A stretch of DNA of 64,000 nucleotides from positions 2,046,001-2,110,000 of the forward strand of contig NZ_CP031447.1 in the NCBI RefSeq assembly GCF_003391095.1. The letters run 5' to 3'. The position numbers and the translations under genes were made by a program. Numbering within the stretch: the stretch's first letter is position 1; every line of letters begins with the position of its first letter. The notes under the pieces are model-generated. The model saw only the letters and a list, made by a program, of their open reading frames with translations. It was not told the DNA's origin and did not search any database. This document shows positions 43,329 to 52,133 of this stretch, in pieces. Source of the stretch: Austwickia chelonae (GTDB taxonomy: Bacteria > Actinomycetota > Actinomycetes > Actinomycetales > Dermatophilaceae).

Positions 43329-45785
43329 TCATTCGGTGGCCAGCGCCGAACTCGGGGAGATCTTCGCCGAACGACGGCCAGGAACCACCGATGCCGTCCA
43401 TCCGGCCACCAAAGCCACCGCCGTGACCAGTACTAATCTCTCCCAGGGCACGACAACCACGATCGAGGCGATGTTCTTGCCCAGCATGGCCTCAACCGCA
43501 GCCGCTCCGTAGCCGATTCCGACAGCGATACCCAAGGTCGTTCCGACGGCGGCAAGGATCAAGGCCTCGATACCGAGCATCCTCCTCGCCTGCCGACGGG
43601 TCACCCCGAGCGCCCGCAACAGCCCTGATTCACGAGTCCGCTCCAGAACAGAGAGCCCCAGGGTGTTCCCGACACCGACCAGCGCGATGACCACGGCCAC
43701 TGCGAGTAGACCGGTCACAACGTAAAGCACCTTCTGCGTCGTCCTCTCCATCTCGGCCCGCGCCGCTATGGCTCCACCCACCTGGGCTTGAACACCGGAC
43801 ACCGAAGACGAGAGTGTCCCGACTGACTTGGCCGGGTTCTGCCCATCGGCCAGCCGCACAGCAATCGCGTTCCGGGCCGTGGGGTCGACCTTGCGCAGGT
43901 TCTCCAGGGTGAGGGTCGGCGTTGGGGGGCCGTCCGGCCTGGCCACCGCGCGCAGGCTGATCTTGGCTCCTCCTGGGCCGGTCACGACGACTTTCGCGCC
44001 GTCGCGCACCTCCGGATGATCCTTCGCGTTGAGCAGCACCGTGTCCTGGTTGAGCCCTTCGACGAAACCGCGGTAGCGGATCGCCTTCTCGGCGTCAGGC
44101 CCCAGCCCGTCAGCTTCACGTTTGAGCTCGAAGGTCTGTGCCGGGTCCGCCGAGGTCACCGTCACCTGCCCCCGGCCTTGACGGCCTACCGCCGCGACCC
44201 CTGAGGTCTGTTTCACCTTGTCGAGGACCTGACCGGTCAGGTCTCCTTCAAAGGTGATCAGCGCGTCGACGGGAGCGCGGCGGTCGAGTTCCTGGGCGAT
44301 GCTGGCCTGCCCGCTCTCGGCCGCGACACTCATCATGGTGATCAGGGTGACCCCTACGAACAGGGCGCTCGCGGTGGATCCGGCCCGGGCCGGGTTCCGG
44401 CGGGAGTTCTCGACGGCGAGCCGACCGGGTAGTCCCGCGATCCGAGCTGGCAGAACACCGAGCAGGCCGGCCAGCGGCGGGACGATCACGCTGCCCAGCA
44501 TGACAACTCCGATGACGGACAGAGCGCCACCGGCCATCGCCGGAACGACGGTATGTGCCAGGGAGAAGAGCACCAGCGCGGTGGTTCCGACCAGGAAGGT
44601 GAGCGAGCCGAGCAGGATCCGGACCCGCCCGGCCCGGGTCTTCGTCAACGGAGCGAATTCGGGACGTAATGCGGCCATCGGTGCCACGCGGGTGGCCCGA
44701 CGGGCCGGCACGATCGCAGCGAAAGTGGTGACCACCGTGCCGACCAGCATCGGAACGATGATCGCGGTCGGTGTCACCCACTGGGAGCCCAAGGCCATCG
44801 AGGTTCCTTCGCTCAGTGCGGCGAGGAGCGTGACGAGAGCCGCACCGAGGGCGACTCCCCCGGCGGAGGCCACGAGGGAGAGGACCACGGCCTCGCGGAG
44901 TACCGATCGGAAAACCTGTCGGCGGGTCGCGCCCACGCAGCGTAGGAGCGCCAGTTCACGCACCCGTTGGAGCACCAGGATGGAGAAGGTGTTGGCGATG
45001 ACGATTCCACTGACGACCACCGAGATGCCGGCGAAACCCAGGAACAGGTTCGTGGCCACCCCGACCATGGCCTTCGATTCACCGATCCGATGCGCGCTCT
45101 CGCCTTCCTTGGTCCGAACGGTCAGGGCTTGCCCGCCTGGCAACGCTGCTGCACCGGCCCGCAGGGTCTCGGCATCGGTGCCAGGCGCGACGAGGTGGAC
45201 TTCGTCCACGCCGCTGTTGCCTGTCCACTCAGCGATATCGGTGCCGAGCGCGAAGACCATTTCACGGGCCGATCCGGAACCGCTCGGGTCGGGGTCGACC
45301 ACGCCGACGACCTTGCCCCGGACCGTAGGGGCATCCCCTCCGTGGCTGAAGCGGATCTCCTGCCCCACCCCGATGGACCGGGCTGAAGCCATCGCTGCGG
45401 TCATCACGATCTCGCCGGACTTCTGAGGTTGCCGTCCTGCAGAAATCCGGCCGGTGCTCTCGGGAAGGAAGGTACGCACTGTGATCGATTGACGATGTCC
45501 GCCGAGGTCCTGGAAGAAAATCTGTTCAGCAGTCGCTTTCACCCCGGTGACCCCGGGAAGACTGCGGACGGCGGTGACATAGGACTCGGGGATCGACGAA
45601 CTGCTCGATCCCCCACCGCGGTCTTTCTTGGTGATCACGACGGTGGCCTCGGAGAGGTCGCCGACGATCCCTCGTTCCATGGAGAAGCGGATCCCGTTGC
45701 CCAGGAAGAGTGCCACCGCTACGAAGGTGACCCCGAGGACGACGGCCAGGGCCGCAGAAGCGAGCCGACGGGGCTGGGTCAGCAT
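43329..45785 (-). CDS. FtsX/MacB-type ABC transporter permease
   Basis: 818 residues with a duplicated FtsX layout: a membrane segment (SAALAVVLGVTFVAVALFL), a large extracytoplasmic domain, three helices near 240-370, a central pair of helices (about 420-480), a second large extracytoplasmic domain and three final helices ending RRSAKISPSSALATE. The double-FtsX form is typical of Gram-positive exporters of antimicrobials or lipids. ATG 45785 has GGAGG 5 bases upstream and follows the ATPase stop by one base, so the two genes are coupled. The cargo is unknown. Confidence 0.9.
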   Translation of the reverse strand: MLTQPRRLASAALAVVLGVTFVAVALFLGNGIRFSMERGIVGDLSEATVVITKKDRGGGSSSSSIPESYVTAVRSLPGVTGVKATAEQIFFQDLGGHRQSITVRTFLPESTGRISAGRQPQKSGEIVMTAAMASARSIGVGQEIRFSHGGDAPTVRGKVVGVVDPDPSGSGSAREMVFALGTDIAEWTGNSGVDEVHLVAPGTDAETLRAGAAALPGGQALTVRTKEGESAHRIGESKAMVGVATNLFLGFAGISVVVSGIVIANTFSILVLQRVRELALLRCVGATRRQVFRSVLREAVVLSLVASAGGVALGAALVTLLAALSEGTSMALGSQWVTPTAIIVPMLVGTVVTTFAAIVPARRATRVAPMAALRPEFAPLTKTRAGRVRILLGSLTFLVGTTALVLFSLAHTVVPAMAGGALSVIGVVMLGSVIVPPLAGLLGVLPARIAGLPGRLAVENSRRNPARAGSTASALFVGVTLITMMSVAAESGQASIAQELDRRAPVDALITFEGDLTGQVLDKVKQTSGVAAVGRQGRGQVTVTSADPAQTFELKREADGLGPDAEKAIRYRGFVEGLNQDTVLLNAKDHPEVRDGAKVVVTGPGGAKISLRAVARPDGPPTPTLTLENLRKVDPTARNAIAVRLADGQNPAKSVGTLSSSVSGVQAQVGGAIAARAEMERTTQKVLYVVTGLLAVAVVIALVGVGNTLGLSVLERTRESGLLRALGVTRRQARRMLGIEALILAAVGTTLGIAVGIGYGAAAVEAMLGKNIASIVVVVPWERLVLVTAVALVAGWTASVVPGRRSAKISPSSALATE

Positions 45786-45786
45786 C

Positions 45787-46503
45787 TCAACCTCCGATCC
45801 GAGTACGAAGGTCGTCGGCGACGATCCGCCCGTCGGTGAGGGTGATGACCCGGTCGGCATAGGACGCGGCATGGTCGTCGTGGGTGACCATGACCACGGT
45901 CTGTCCCAGCTCACGGACGCTGTGCGACAGGAAGTCGAGAATCGCGTCGCCGGAAGCGGAGTCGAGTGCACCGGTGGGCTCGTCGGCGAAGATCACCGCG
46001 GGTTTGCTGACGAGGGCACGGGCGATCGCGATGCGTTGCTGCTGTCCTCCGGACATCTCTGCAGGCCGGTGCCGCAGCCGGTCCCCGACACCCAGGACGG
46101 TGACCACCTGATCGAACCACTCCTGGTCCACCGGGCGTCCGGCCAGTTTGAGCGGGAGGAGGATGTTGGCACGCGCGTCGAGGGTCGGCATCAGGTTGAA
46201 GGCTTGGAAGACGAATCCGATCCGGTCGCGGCGTAGCCGGGTCAGTTCGTTGTCGGACAGCCGGGTGATGTCGACGTCGCCGATCCAGGACCGCCCGGAG
46301 GTGGCTTCGTCGAGGCCTGCGGTGACGTGCATGAGGGTCGACTTGCCCGATCCTGAAGGGCCCATGATGGCGGTGAAGTCGCCTGCGTAGATCTCGACGT
46401 CGATCCGGTCGAGCGCGGTGACGCTCATCTGTCCGGTGCCGTACAGCTTGGTGAGCTGCACGGCGCGGACGGCTGGCCGACTGCCTAGCAGGGCGGGATC
46501 CAT
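45787..46503 (-). CDS. MacB/LolD-type ABC transporter ATPase
   Basis: 238 residues. Walker A GPSGSGKST, Q-loop FVFQAFNLMPTLDA, signature MSGGQQQRIAIARAL, Walker B VIFADEPTGALD and a VTHDDH switch His. The LolD/MacB class works with FtsX-type permeases by mechanotransmission. ATG 46503 is preferred over TTG 46509 because GGAGGAG then has good spacing. A 12-bp inverted repeat overlaps this ribosome site. It is the first gene of the pair. Confidence 0.92.
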   Translation of the reverse strand: MDPALLGSRPAVRAVQLTKLYGTGQMSVTALDRIDVEIYAGDFTAIMGPSGSGKSTLMHVTAGLDEATSGRSWIGDVDITRLSDNELTRLRRDRIGFVFQAFNLMPTLDARANILLPLKLAGRPVDQEWFDQVVTVLGVGDRLRHRPAEMSGGQQQRIAIARALVSKPAVIFADEPTGALDSASGDAILDFLSHSVRELGQTVVMVTHDDHAASYADRVITLTDGRIVADDLRTRIGG

Positions 46504-46516
46504 GGTCAAGTTCTCC

Positions 46517-46563
46517 TCCGTAGCGTCAAGGGCTGCGAAAATCGCCCTACATGACGCTACGGA
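46517..46563. promoter_or_regulatory. 12-bp inverted repeat over the ABC operon ribosome site
   Basis: TCCGTAGCGTCA (46517-46528) and its exact complement (46552-46563) are separated by 23 bases that themselves contain a 5-bp AGGGC/GCCCT pair. The left arm touches the Shine-Dalgarno sequence of the ATPase gene. It can be an operator, or an RNA structure that hides the ribosome site. Confidence 0.55.
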
Positions 46564-46655
46564 GTGGCCTGCTCCGGCGAATCTGGCGGCAGGATGATCC
46601 TGAGGTACACCCGGCGATGTACCCCCTCGTCCTCGCGATGGATCAAGAGGCCCGG

Positions 46656-47540
46656 TCAGGCGTCCTTCTTATCCGTTTTCCCTTCGGGTGCCGCTGCTCC
46701 GGAGCTTTCCTGTCCGTCGGCGTTCTGGGGTAGCGCGGTGGTCGGTGGAGCCGGGGGTTTCTGCGGCATGAGGGTCGTCGCGGTGGGCGGCTGTTTCCCG
46801 GCTTGTTCACGGGCCTCGCGTTCGGCGCGTTGAGCGTCCAGCGCCTCGCCGTAGGTCCGGTATTTCGGTTGGGTCGCAGGTTCCGGTTCGGGTGTAGGCG
46901 CTGCTGGGGAAGCCTGCGGCGCGCCCCAAGCATGCTGTGCTGGGTGCTGGGTGTTGTCAGCGTCCTGGGTCGGTTGTTGCCCGGATCCCCAAGGCCCGGG
47001 TGCTTGCGGGGCATTCGGAGAAACCGGGGGTGTTCCAGTACCGCCGGGCACACCTTGGCGCATTTCTTCCATCAGCCGGCGGGCGTCTTCGATGAGGTGA
47101 TGTTCTACCAGCACCTCGTACCGGGTGGCGACCACTTGGGAGACCGAGGTGAAGTCGCGGGCTCCGCCGCTGAAACGGTAGGCGATGACGGCCCAGATCA
47201 TCCCGAAGACCGCGCCGACGAGGACGGCGGTGAGGAACTGCCCGGGTCCGGCTCCCTCGACGAAGAGCCACATCAAGGAGCCGAAGAACATGCCCATCCA
47301 GGCTCCGGATCCGGCTCCGGAGGCCAGGACCCTGCCGCCGGTGAGTCGTCCGGTGACCCGTTCGACCTGTTTGAGATCAGTGCCGACGATCATCATGTTC
47401 TCGACGGGGAATTCCCGGTCGGACAGGTAGTCGACCGCGCGTTGGGCTTGTTCGTACTCTTCGAACACCTGGAGGCTGACCGGATGTTGCAGTTGCAGAC
47501 TGCTCATCGGGATCCTCGGCTGCCCACCGGGCTGGGTCAT
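46656..47540 (-). CDS. General-stress-protein-17M-like membrane protein
   Basis: 294 residues. The N-terminal about 65 residues (PVSLQVFEEYEQAQRAVDYLSDREFPVENMMIVGTDL in outline) match the GSP17M/YflT-like fold. Two Gly-rich membrane segments follow (about 75-95 and 100-120), and then a Pro/Gln/Ala-rich, probably disordered cytoplasmic tail. Such proteins occur near Mg transporter-like genes in actinobacteria and are stress-induced in Bacillus, but their molecular function is unknown. ATG 47540 has a GAGGAAG site. Confidence 0.8.
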   Translation of the reverse strand: MTQPGGQPRIPMSSLQLQHPVSLQVFEEYEQAQRAVDYLSDREFPVENMMIVGTDLKQVERVTGRLTGGRVLASGAGSGAWMGMFFGSLMWLFVEGAGPGQFLTAVLVGAVFGMIWAVIAYRFSGGARDFTSVSQVVATRYEVLVEHHLIEDARRLMEEMRQGVPGGTGTPPVSPNAPQAPGPWGSGQQPTQDADNTQHPAQHAWGAPQASPAAPTPEPEPATQPKYRTYGEALDAQRAEREAREQAGKQPPTATTLMPQKPPAPPTTALPQNADGQESSGAAAPEGKTDKKDA

Positions 47541-47705
47541 GTCGGTTCACTTCCTCGACTGGTATACCGGACTCGCGGTGCGACCCGCTGGAGCGCATCA
47601 CGCTAGTCGATGGACAACGTCATCGGCTGTGTGAGCATTCCTGCTCGATGTCGGGTGTTCTTCTCGGCGGCGGCGCTCGTGTCCGGTGATGATGCCGGGG
47701 CAGGG

Positions 47706-47752
47706 CTGTGCCCCGGTCGGTGTGGACCATCGTCGCACCGACCGGGGCACAG
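47706..47752. terminator. 17-bp hairpin after the META-domain gene
   Basis: Arms 47706-47722 and 47736-47752 are perfect complements with a 13-base loop, about 50 bases beyond the stop of the minus-strand gene. Confidence 0.78.
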
Positions 47753-47804
47753 TGGGTCATCGGAATGGATCTGTGCCGATGATCTCAGCGAGGGATGACG
47801 TCGT

Positions 47805-48215
47805 TCAGCGGGCGACGAAGGCCGTTGTTCCGCTGTCGCGGGTGAGGGTCAGGGTGTTGCCGTTGAGTCGGTATTGGGCCTGCCCTTCGGAAAGTGCTCT
47901 GAAAAGCTGCTGTTCGGCCTGGGCTTCGGCGCCATGGCAGGCGGCCCGGGTGGTGACCACGGTGTCGAAGGTGATCCGGTCGTCTTGGACGACAGCGCGG
48001 GCGTTGATGGTATTGCACGGGCCTGCTCCGCTGAGCTGGTCGCCACTGATCTGGAAGTAGGCGGGCTGGGCGGCAGCGTTCTGCAGGTTCCACTGCGGTC
48101 CGGCGATACCGGGTTGGGCAGCGGTCGCTGCGGGGGCCAGGGCCATGGTGAGCGCAGCGAATGTGGCGATAGCACCGGTGAGGACCCCACCGCCGGTACG
48201 GGTACGAAGACGCAT
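47805..48215 (-). CDS. Secreted META-domain (HslJ-like) protein
   Basis: 136 residues. A signal peptide (about 1-33, ending in ATAA|Q) precedes a META-like fold: GPCNTINARAVVQDDRITFDTVVTTRAACHGAEAQAEQQLF in outline, then YRLNGNTLTLTRD. Two cysteines (in GPCNTI and AACHGA) are placed as in META proteins. In E. coli HslJ the fold is tied to novobiocin resistance and heat shock, but most relatives are uncharacterised. ATG 48215 has an AGGGAAAAG site. It is a single-gene unit with its own terminator. Confidence 0.82.
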   Translation of the reverse strand: MRLRTRTGGGVLTGAIATFAALTMALAPAATAAQPGIAGPQWNLQNAAAQPAYFQISGDQLSGAGPCNTINARAVVQDDRITFDTVVTTRAACHGAEAQAEQQLFRALSEGQAQYRLNGNTLTLTRDSGTTAFVAR

Positions 48216-48474
48216 CGGTCTTTTCCCTTTCTGTCTTTGGTGTCGACTGGCGACGAGAAGGACGGCAGGAGATCACTATCGGCACTGACCTGCTGCCCTT
48301 CCGCCGTGGCCATGTCTATCACCGCCACCACGAGAAACTTGGGAAATATGTTGCAGTAGAAGCTAATTCGAGAAAGCAGCCAGCTCTTGGCGATCTGTTG
48401 TATCTATCGTGCGTGTTCAGGAGCACCGGGTGCCCACATCTCGAGTGTCTCGGCCGACACGGCCGACACGCCGG

Positions 48475-49671
48475 TCATCCCCTGAGCTTGTAGTCCTTCA
48501 CCAGGGAACGTCCGATGATCATCTTCTGGATCTCGGCGGTGCCTTCGCCGATGAGCAGCATCGGCGCTTCGCGGTAGAGCCGCTCGATCTCGTACTCCTT
48601 GGAGTAGCCGTAGCCACCGTGGATGCGGAAGGACTGCTCGACGACGTCGGCGCAGTATTCGGCGGCGAGGTACTTGGCCATCCCGGCTTCGACGTCATTG
48701 CGCTGGCCGGAGTCCTTGAGCTTGGCAGCCATGACCATCATCTGGTGAGCGGCCTCGACCTTGGTGGCCATGTCGGCCAGCCGGAAGAGCACGGCCTGGT
48801 GATCGACGAGTTTCTTGCCGAAGGTCTCCCGCTGCTGGGCGTAGGCGATGCCCAACTCGAAGGCGCGCCGAGCCACTCCACAGGCCCGGGCGGCGACGTT
48901 GACCCGGCCGACCTCGACGCCGTCCATCATCTGGTAGAAGCCCTTGCCTGGTTCGCCGCCGAGGATCTGGGCGTCGGTGGTCCGATAGTTCTCCAGGACG
49001 AGTTCGGTGGTGTCGACGCCCTTGTAGCCCATCTTCTCGATCTTGCCGGGCACGGTGACCCCGGGGGCGGTCTGCCCGAAGCCGGGTTCCTTCTCCACCA
49101 GGAAGGTGGTCATGTTCTTGTAGACGCTGTCGGCTCCGGTGTCCGTCTTGACCAGGACGGCGGTGAGATTGGACGATCCGCCGTTGGTGAGCCACATCTT
49201 CTGGGCGTCGATCGTCCACCCGTCGCCGTCCTTGACGGCCTTGGACTTGATGGCGGAGACGTCCGAGCCGCAGCCCGGCTCCGACATCGAGAACGATCCC
49301 CGGATCTCACCGGTGGCCATCTTCGGCAGGTAGCGCTGTTTCTGCTCCTCGGTGCCGTGCTGCAGGAGCATGTAGGCCACGATGAAGTGGGTGTTGATGA
49401 TCCCGGAGACGCTCATCCAGCCGCGCGCGATCTCCTCGACGGACAGGGCGTAGGTCAGCAGGGACTCCCCCAGTCCGCCGTACTCCTCGGGGATCATCAG
49501 GCCGAAGATCCCGATCTCCTTCATCGCGTCGACGATGGCCTGGGGGTATTCGTCGCGGTGTTCCATCTCGGTGGCGACCGGGATGATCCGGTCGTCGACG
49601 AATTCGCGGACCAGCTTGATCAGCTCGCCCTGTTCCTCGGTGAGGCCTTCGGTACGTTGCAGTCGGGACAT
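48475..49671 (-). CDS. Acyl-CoA dehydrogenase
   Basis: 398 residues in the usual three-domain fold: N-terminal helices, FAD/substrate loop SMSEPGCGSDVSAIKSKA, WLTNGG, a RETFGKKLVDHQ segment, and GYGYSKEYEIERLYREAPMLLIGEGTAEIQ with the catalytic Glu in the GEGTAEI turn. It should oxidise an acyl-CoA to the 2-enoyl-CoA; a short branched substrate such as methylsuccinyl-CoA or isobutyryl-CoA is possible given the MaoC and lyase genes in the window. ATG 49671 is chosen because GAGAGG has correct spacing there. A CGTACG-type inverted repeat lies about 70 bases upstream. Confidence 0.88.
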   Translation of the reverse strand: MSRLQRTEGLTEEQGELIKLVREFVDDRIIPVATEMEHRDEYPQAIVDAMKEIGIFGLMIPEEYGGLGESLLTYALSVEEIARGWMSVSGIINTHFIVAYMLLQHGTEEQKQRYLPKMATGEIRGSFSMSEPGCGSDVSAIKSKAVKDGDGWTIDAQKMWLTNGGSSNLTAVLVKTDTGADSVYKNMTTFLVEKEPGFGQTAPGVTVPGKIEKMGYKGVDTTELVLENYRTTDAQILGGEPGKGFYQMMDGVEVGRVNVAARACGVARRAFELGIAYAQQRETFGKKLVDHQAVLFRLADMATKVEAAHQMMVMAAKLKDSGQRNDVEAGMAKYLAAEYCADVVEQSFRIHGGYGYSKEYEIERLYREAPMLLIGEGTAEIQKMIIGRSLVKDYKLRG

Positions 49672-49737
49672 GGTCATCCTCTCGTACACCGGTCCACCCG
49701 GCGGGTCGATTCACGCTGCGGCTACGTCCGTCTCGTC

Positions 49738-49772
49738 CGCCGTACGACGTCTGCGCACGGTGACGTACGGCG
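49738..49772. promoter_or_regulatory. CGCCGTACG inverted repeat, candidate operator of the acyl-CoA dehydrogenase
   Basis: A 9-bp perfect inverted repeat (49738-49746 and 49764-49772, 17-base spacer) centred on CGTACG, upstream of the dehydrogenase start. It shares the GTACG core with the palindromes upstream of the MaoC gene. Confidence 0.45.
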
Positions 49773-49933
49773 CGAGTATGCCGCTCCACCAGGTACTCTC
49801 GACCCGCTGTGCTCCGTGATGATCGACACGTACCGCCCGGCCTCCCTTGGCCCCTCGAAGGGCCCTGCCGGTACCACGAACCACGAAGAGCCGGGTGGGC
49901 TGCACCGTCCCGCACCGCCCACCCGGGATCACT

Positions 49934-50878
49934 TCAGTCGACGGAACGATGTGCGGGCTGTCCCGCGATCCGTCCGACAGGCCGCTCCCGTCGACGGTGG
50001 ATCACCCAGGCACCGGCGGTCATGACCAGGAAGGCGACGGTGGTCAAGATGCTGGCCTCCGGGCCGAAGACACCACCGGTGAGGAAATCGGATCCTTCAT
50101 CGACGGTGACCTTGAAGAAGAAGTCACCGTCGAAGGTGGCTCCTGAGGTGGGAAGCCCGAAGAAGCTGGCCTGGAACCAGTTCCAGGTGATGTGGAATCC
50201 GATCGCCAGGTAGAGGTTCTTCGTGATCCAGGTGACCACGGCGAAGAACACTCCGACCAGAATGATGTTGATGACGGCGAAGACGGTGATATTCGGGTTG
50301 GGGAGGTGGATCAGACCGAAGAGCACCGAGGGGAGCAGGATCACGAAGACCAGTGGCACGATCTTGGCGAGCGTGTGCTGGAGGGTGCCGCGGACGAACA
50401 CCTCTTCCTCGTAGGCGACGCTCAGGAGGTAGATCAACATGGTCAAGGAGGTCAGCCTGGGAGTGATGACGTTGATCGTCGCCACGCCGATGACCACCAT
50501 CGTGCCCACGACGATGATCATCGACACCGCGCCGGCGACCAGCCCGACGATCAGGTCACGACGGTGACGGACAAATCCGGGCAGGCCCGGGCCGCGTTCC
50601 TCCGCGGGGTTCAAGCGCCGGTAGGTGTAGATCAGCGCCAAGGCGGTCAGGACATTGGCGGCGAAGTCCCCGAGCTGGTTCATCGCATTGTCGTAGACCT
50701 CGGACGACTTGGGTCGGGCGCCGAACAACTGCCCCACCACGTGGTTGCCGATGATGATTTCCATCGCCCCGGTCATGGCCAGGTAGACCAGAAGATAGAT
50801 GAAGATGTGCTTCAGATACTTCAGGTACTGCTTTCGCGGGGGGGAGGCCTTCATGCGAAATCTCAGTTCTCTCTTCAT
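49934..50878 (-). CDS. CPBP (CAAX-type) intramembrane metalloprotease family protein
   Basis: 314 residues with about eight membrane segments. The Abi/CPBP motifs are intact: EEEVFVRG (motif 1), FGLIHLPNP (motif 2 His) and HITWNWFQ (motif 3). In bacteria such proteins process membrane peptides, protect against self-made bacteriocins or act in phage defence; only some are proven proteases. The start may be 50878 or the ATG 8 codons downstream; neither has a good ribosome site. It stands alone, downstream of the OCD gene's terminator on the same strand. Confidence 0.87.
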   Translation of the reverse strand: MKRELRFRMKASPPRKQYLKYLKHIFIYLLVYLAMTGAMEIIIGNHVVGQLFGARPKSSEVYDNAMNQLGDFAANVLTALALIYTYRRLNPAEERGPGLPGFVRHRRDLIVGLVAGAVSMIIVVGTMVVIGVATINVITPRLTSLTMLIYLLSVAYEEEVFVRGTLQHTLAKIVPLVFVILLPSVLFGLIHLPNPNITVFAVINIILVGVFFAVVTWITKNLYLAIGFHITWNWFQASFFGLPTSGATFDGDFFFKVTVDEGSDFLTGGVFGPEASILTTVAFLVMTAGAWVIHRRRERPVGRIAGQPAHRSVD

Positions 50879-51090
50879 CGTTGTTTATGCGAGCTGCGCG
50901 GCACAGAAATTAAAGCTGCTTACGCCAGGGCAGTGCTCATAGTACTGGGACACGCGGGCCGAAGCACGAGTGATGCGACAAAGAGCAGCAGCGCTGACTG
51001 CGGCCACACCAAAAAGTCACCGATTCAGACAATGGCCTGAAATCACCCTGCTATATGCGAAATAATTCGTATTCACGCTATGTCCCCTCA

Positions 51091-51129
51091 TCGTGCGACC
51101 GAGCACCCGCAAATGTCCCGGTCGCACGA
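51091..51129 (-). terminator. 11-bp hairpin after the cyclodeaminase-like gene
   Basis: Arms 51091-51101 and 51119-51129 are perfect complements with a 17-base loop, beginning 6 bases beyond the stop codon. Confidence 0.65.
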
Positions 51130-51134
51130 TTCGG

Positions 51135-52133
51135 TCACAGGTCGATGGCGCAACCTCGCCCTTGGGCGATGGCCTCGGCGTAGATCCGCTGAGCGACCAC
51201 GACGTCGAGCACCGCATTACCGGTGCTCTCGAAGTAGGTGATCTCGTCGTCGGACTCACGGCCCGGCGCCGACCCCAGGAGAACCTCCCCGAGCTCCCCG
51301 GTCACCTTGGCGAGGTCGAAACGGCCGTCCTGCAGTGGGATCTGAATATCCCCGGATTCGACGAGTGCATCCGGGGTGTCACAGTAGACCTTGTCTGCAG
51401 CCAACAACACCACCGGATCCATCTCGCACATCTGTGGGGTGTAGGAACCCACGGCGTTGACATGGGTGCCCGCTTCGACCAGGGAACCGTCGAAGACCGG
51501 CTCATTGGCCGTGGTGACCGTGGTGATGATGTCAGCACCGGTGACGGCCGCTGCCGGGCTGTCGACCCGACGAATCGTGGCCGGGAACCGATCCGCGCAA
51601 CACTCGGTCATCCGACGGACGAAGTCGTCGGCACGCTCAGCAGACAGGTCGTAGACCCTCACGTCCGTGATACCAGGCCGCACGGTGAGGACCGCTTCCA
51701 ACTGCGATTCGGCCTGCCCTCCCGTGCCGAAGAGTGCAAAGACCGTGGCGTCCTCCCTCGCCAACACCTCGGTAGCCGCCCCTGCCACAGCGCCGGTGCG
51801 CTGTTGGGTGAGCCAGGTGCCGTCGAGCAGCCCGCAGACCATTCCGGTGCTGGCGTCGAGGACCACCATGGTGGCCGGGACATTGGTCAGACCTCGTTCG
51901 ATGTTCCGCGGGTAGACCGAGACGATCTTGATCCCCAATGCCGATTCCGGGGCCACGTATCCCGGCATGTAAAGACTGCGCCCCTCGTGCTCGGGAACCC
52001 CCAGGTTCATCCGCAGGGGAATCACGCACTCCTTCGCCGAATAGGCCTTCAGCGCTTCTTTGTCAGCGTCAATAGCCGCACGCATGTCGAAGATGCTCTG
52101 CATGTCGGCGGCGTTGAGCGCGGTGATCTTCAT
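51135..52133 (-). CDS. Ornithine cyclodeaminase / mu-crystallin family protein
   Basis: 332 residues. The Rossmann loop FGTGGQAESQL (about residue 135), the substrate segment QQRTGAVAGAATEVLA and NVPATMVVLDASTGMVCGLLDGTWL in outline are all typical. Members deaminate ornithine to proline, reduce cyclic ketimines, or make D/L-amino acids. Here the start overlaps the TauE-like permease stop by 4 bases, so the enzyme and permease work together. Substrate is not predictable by eye. Confidence 0.88.
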   Translation of the reverse strand: MKITALNAADMQSIFDMRAAIDADKEALKAYSAKECVIPLRMNLGVPEHEGRSLYMPGYVAPESALGIKIVSVYPRNIERGLTNVPATMVVLDASTGMVCGLLDGTWLTQQRTGAVAGAATEVLAREDATVFALFGTGGQAESQLEAVLTVRPGITDVRVYDLSAERADDFVRRMTECCADRFPATIRRVDSPAAAVTGADIITTVTTANEPVFDGSLVEAGTHVNAVGSYTPQMCEMDPVVLLAADKVYCDTPDALVESGDIQIPLQDGRFDLAKVTGELGEVLLGSAPGRESDDEITYFESTGNAVLDVVVAQRIYAEAIAQGRGCAIDL

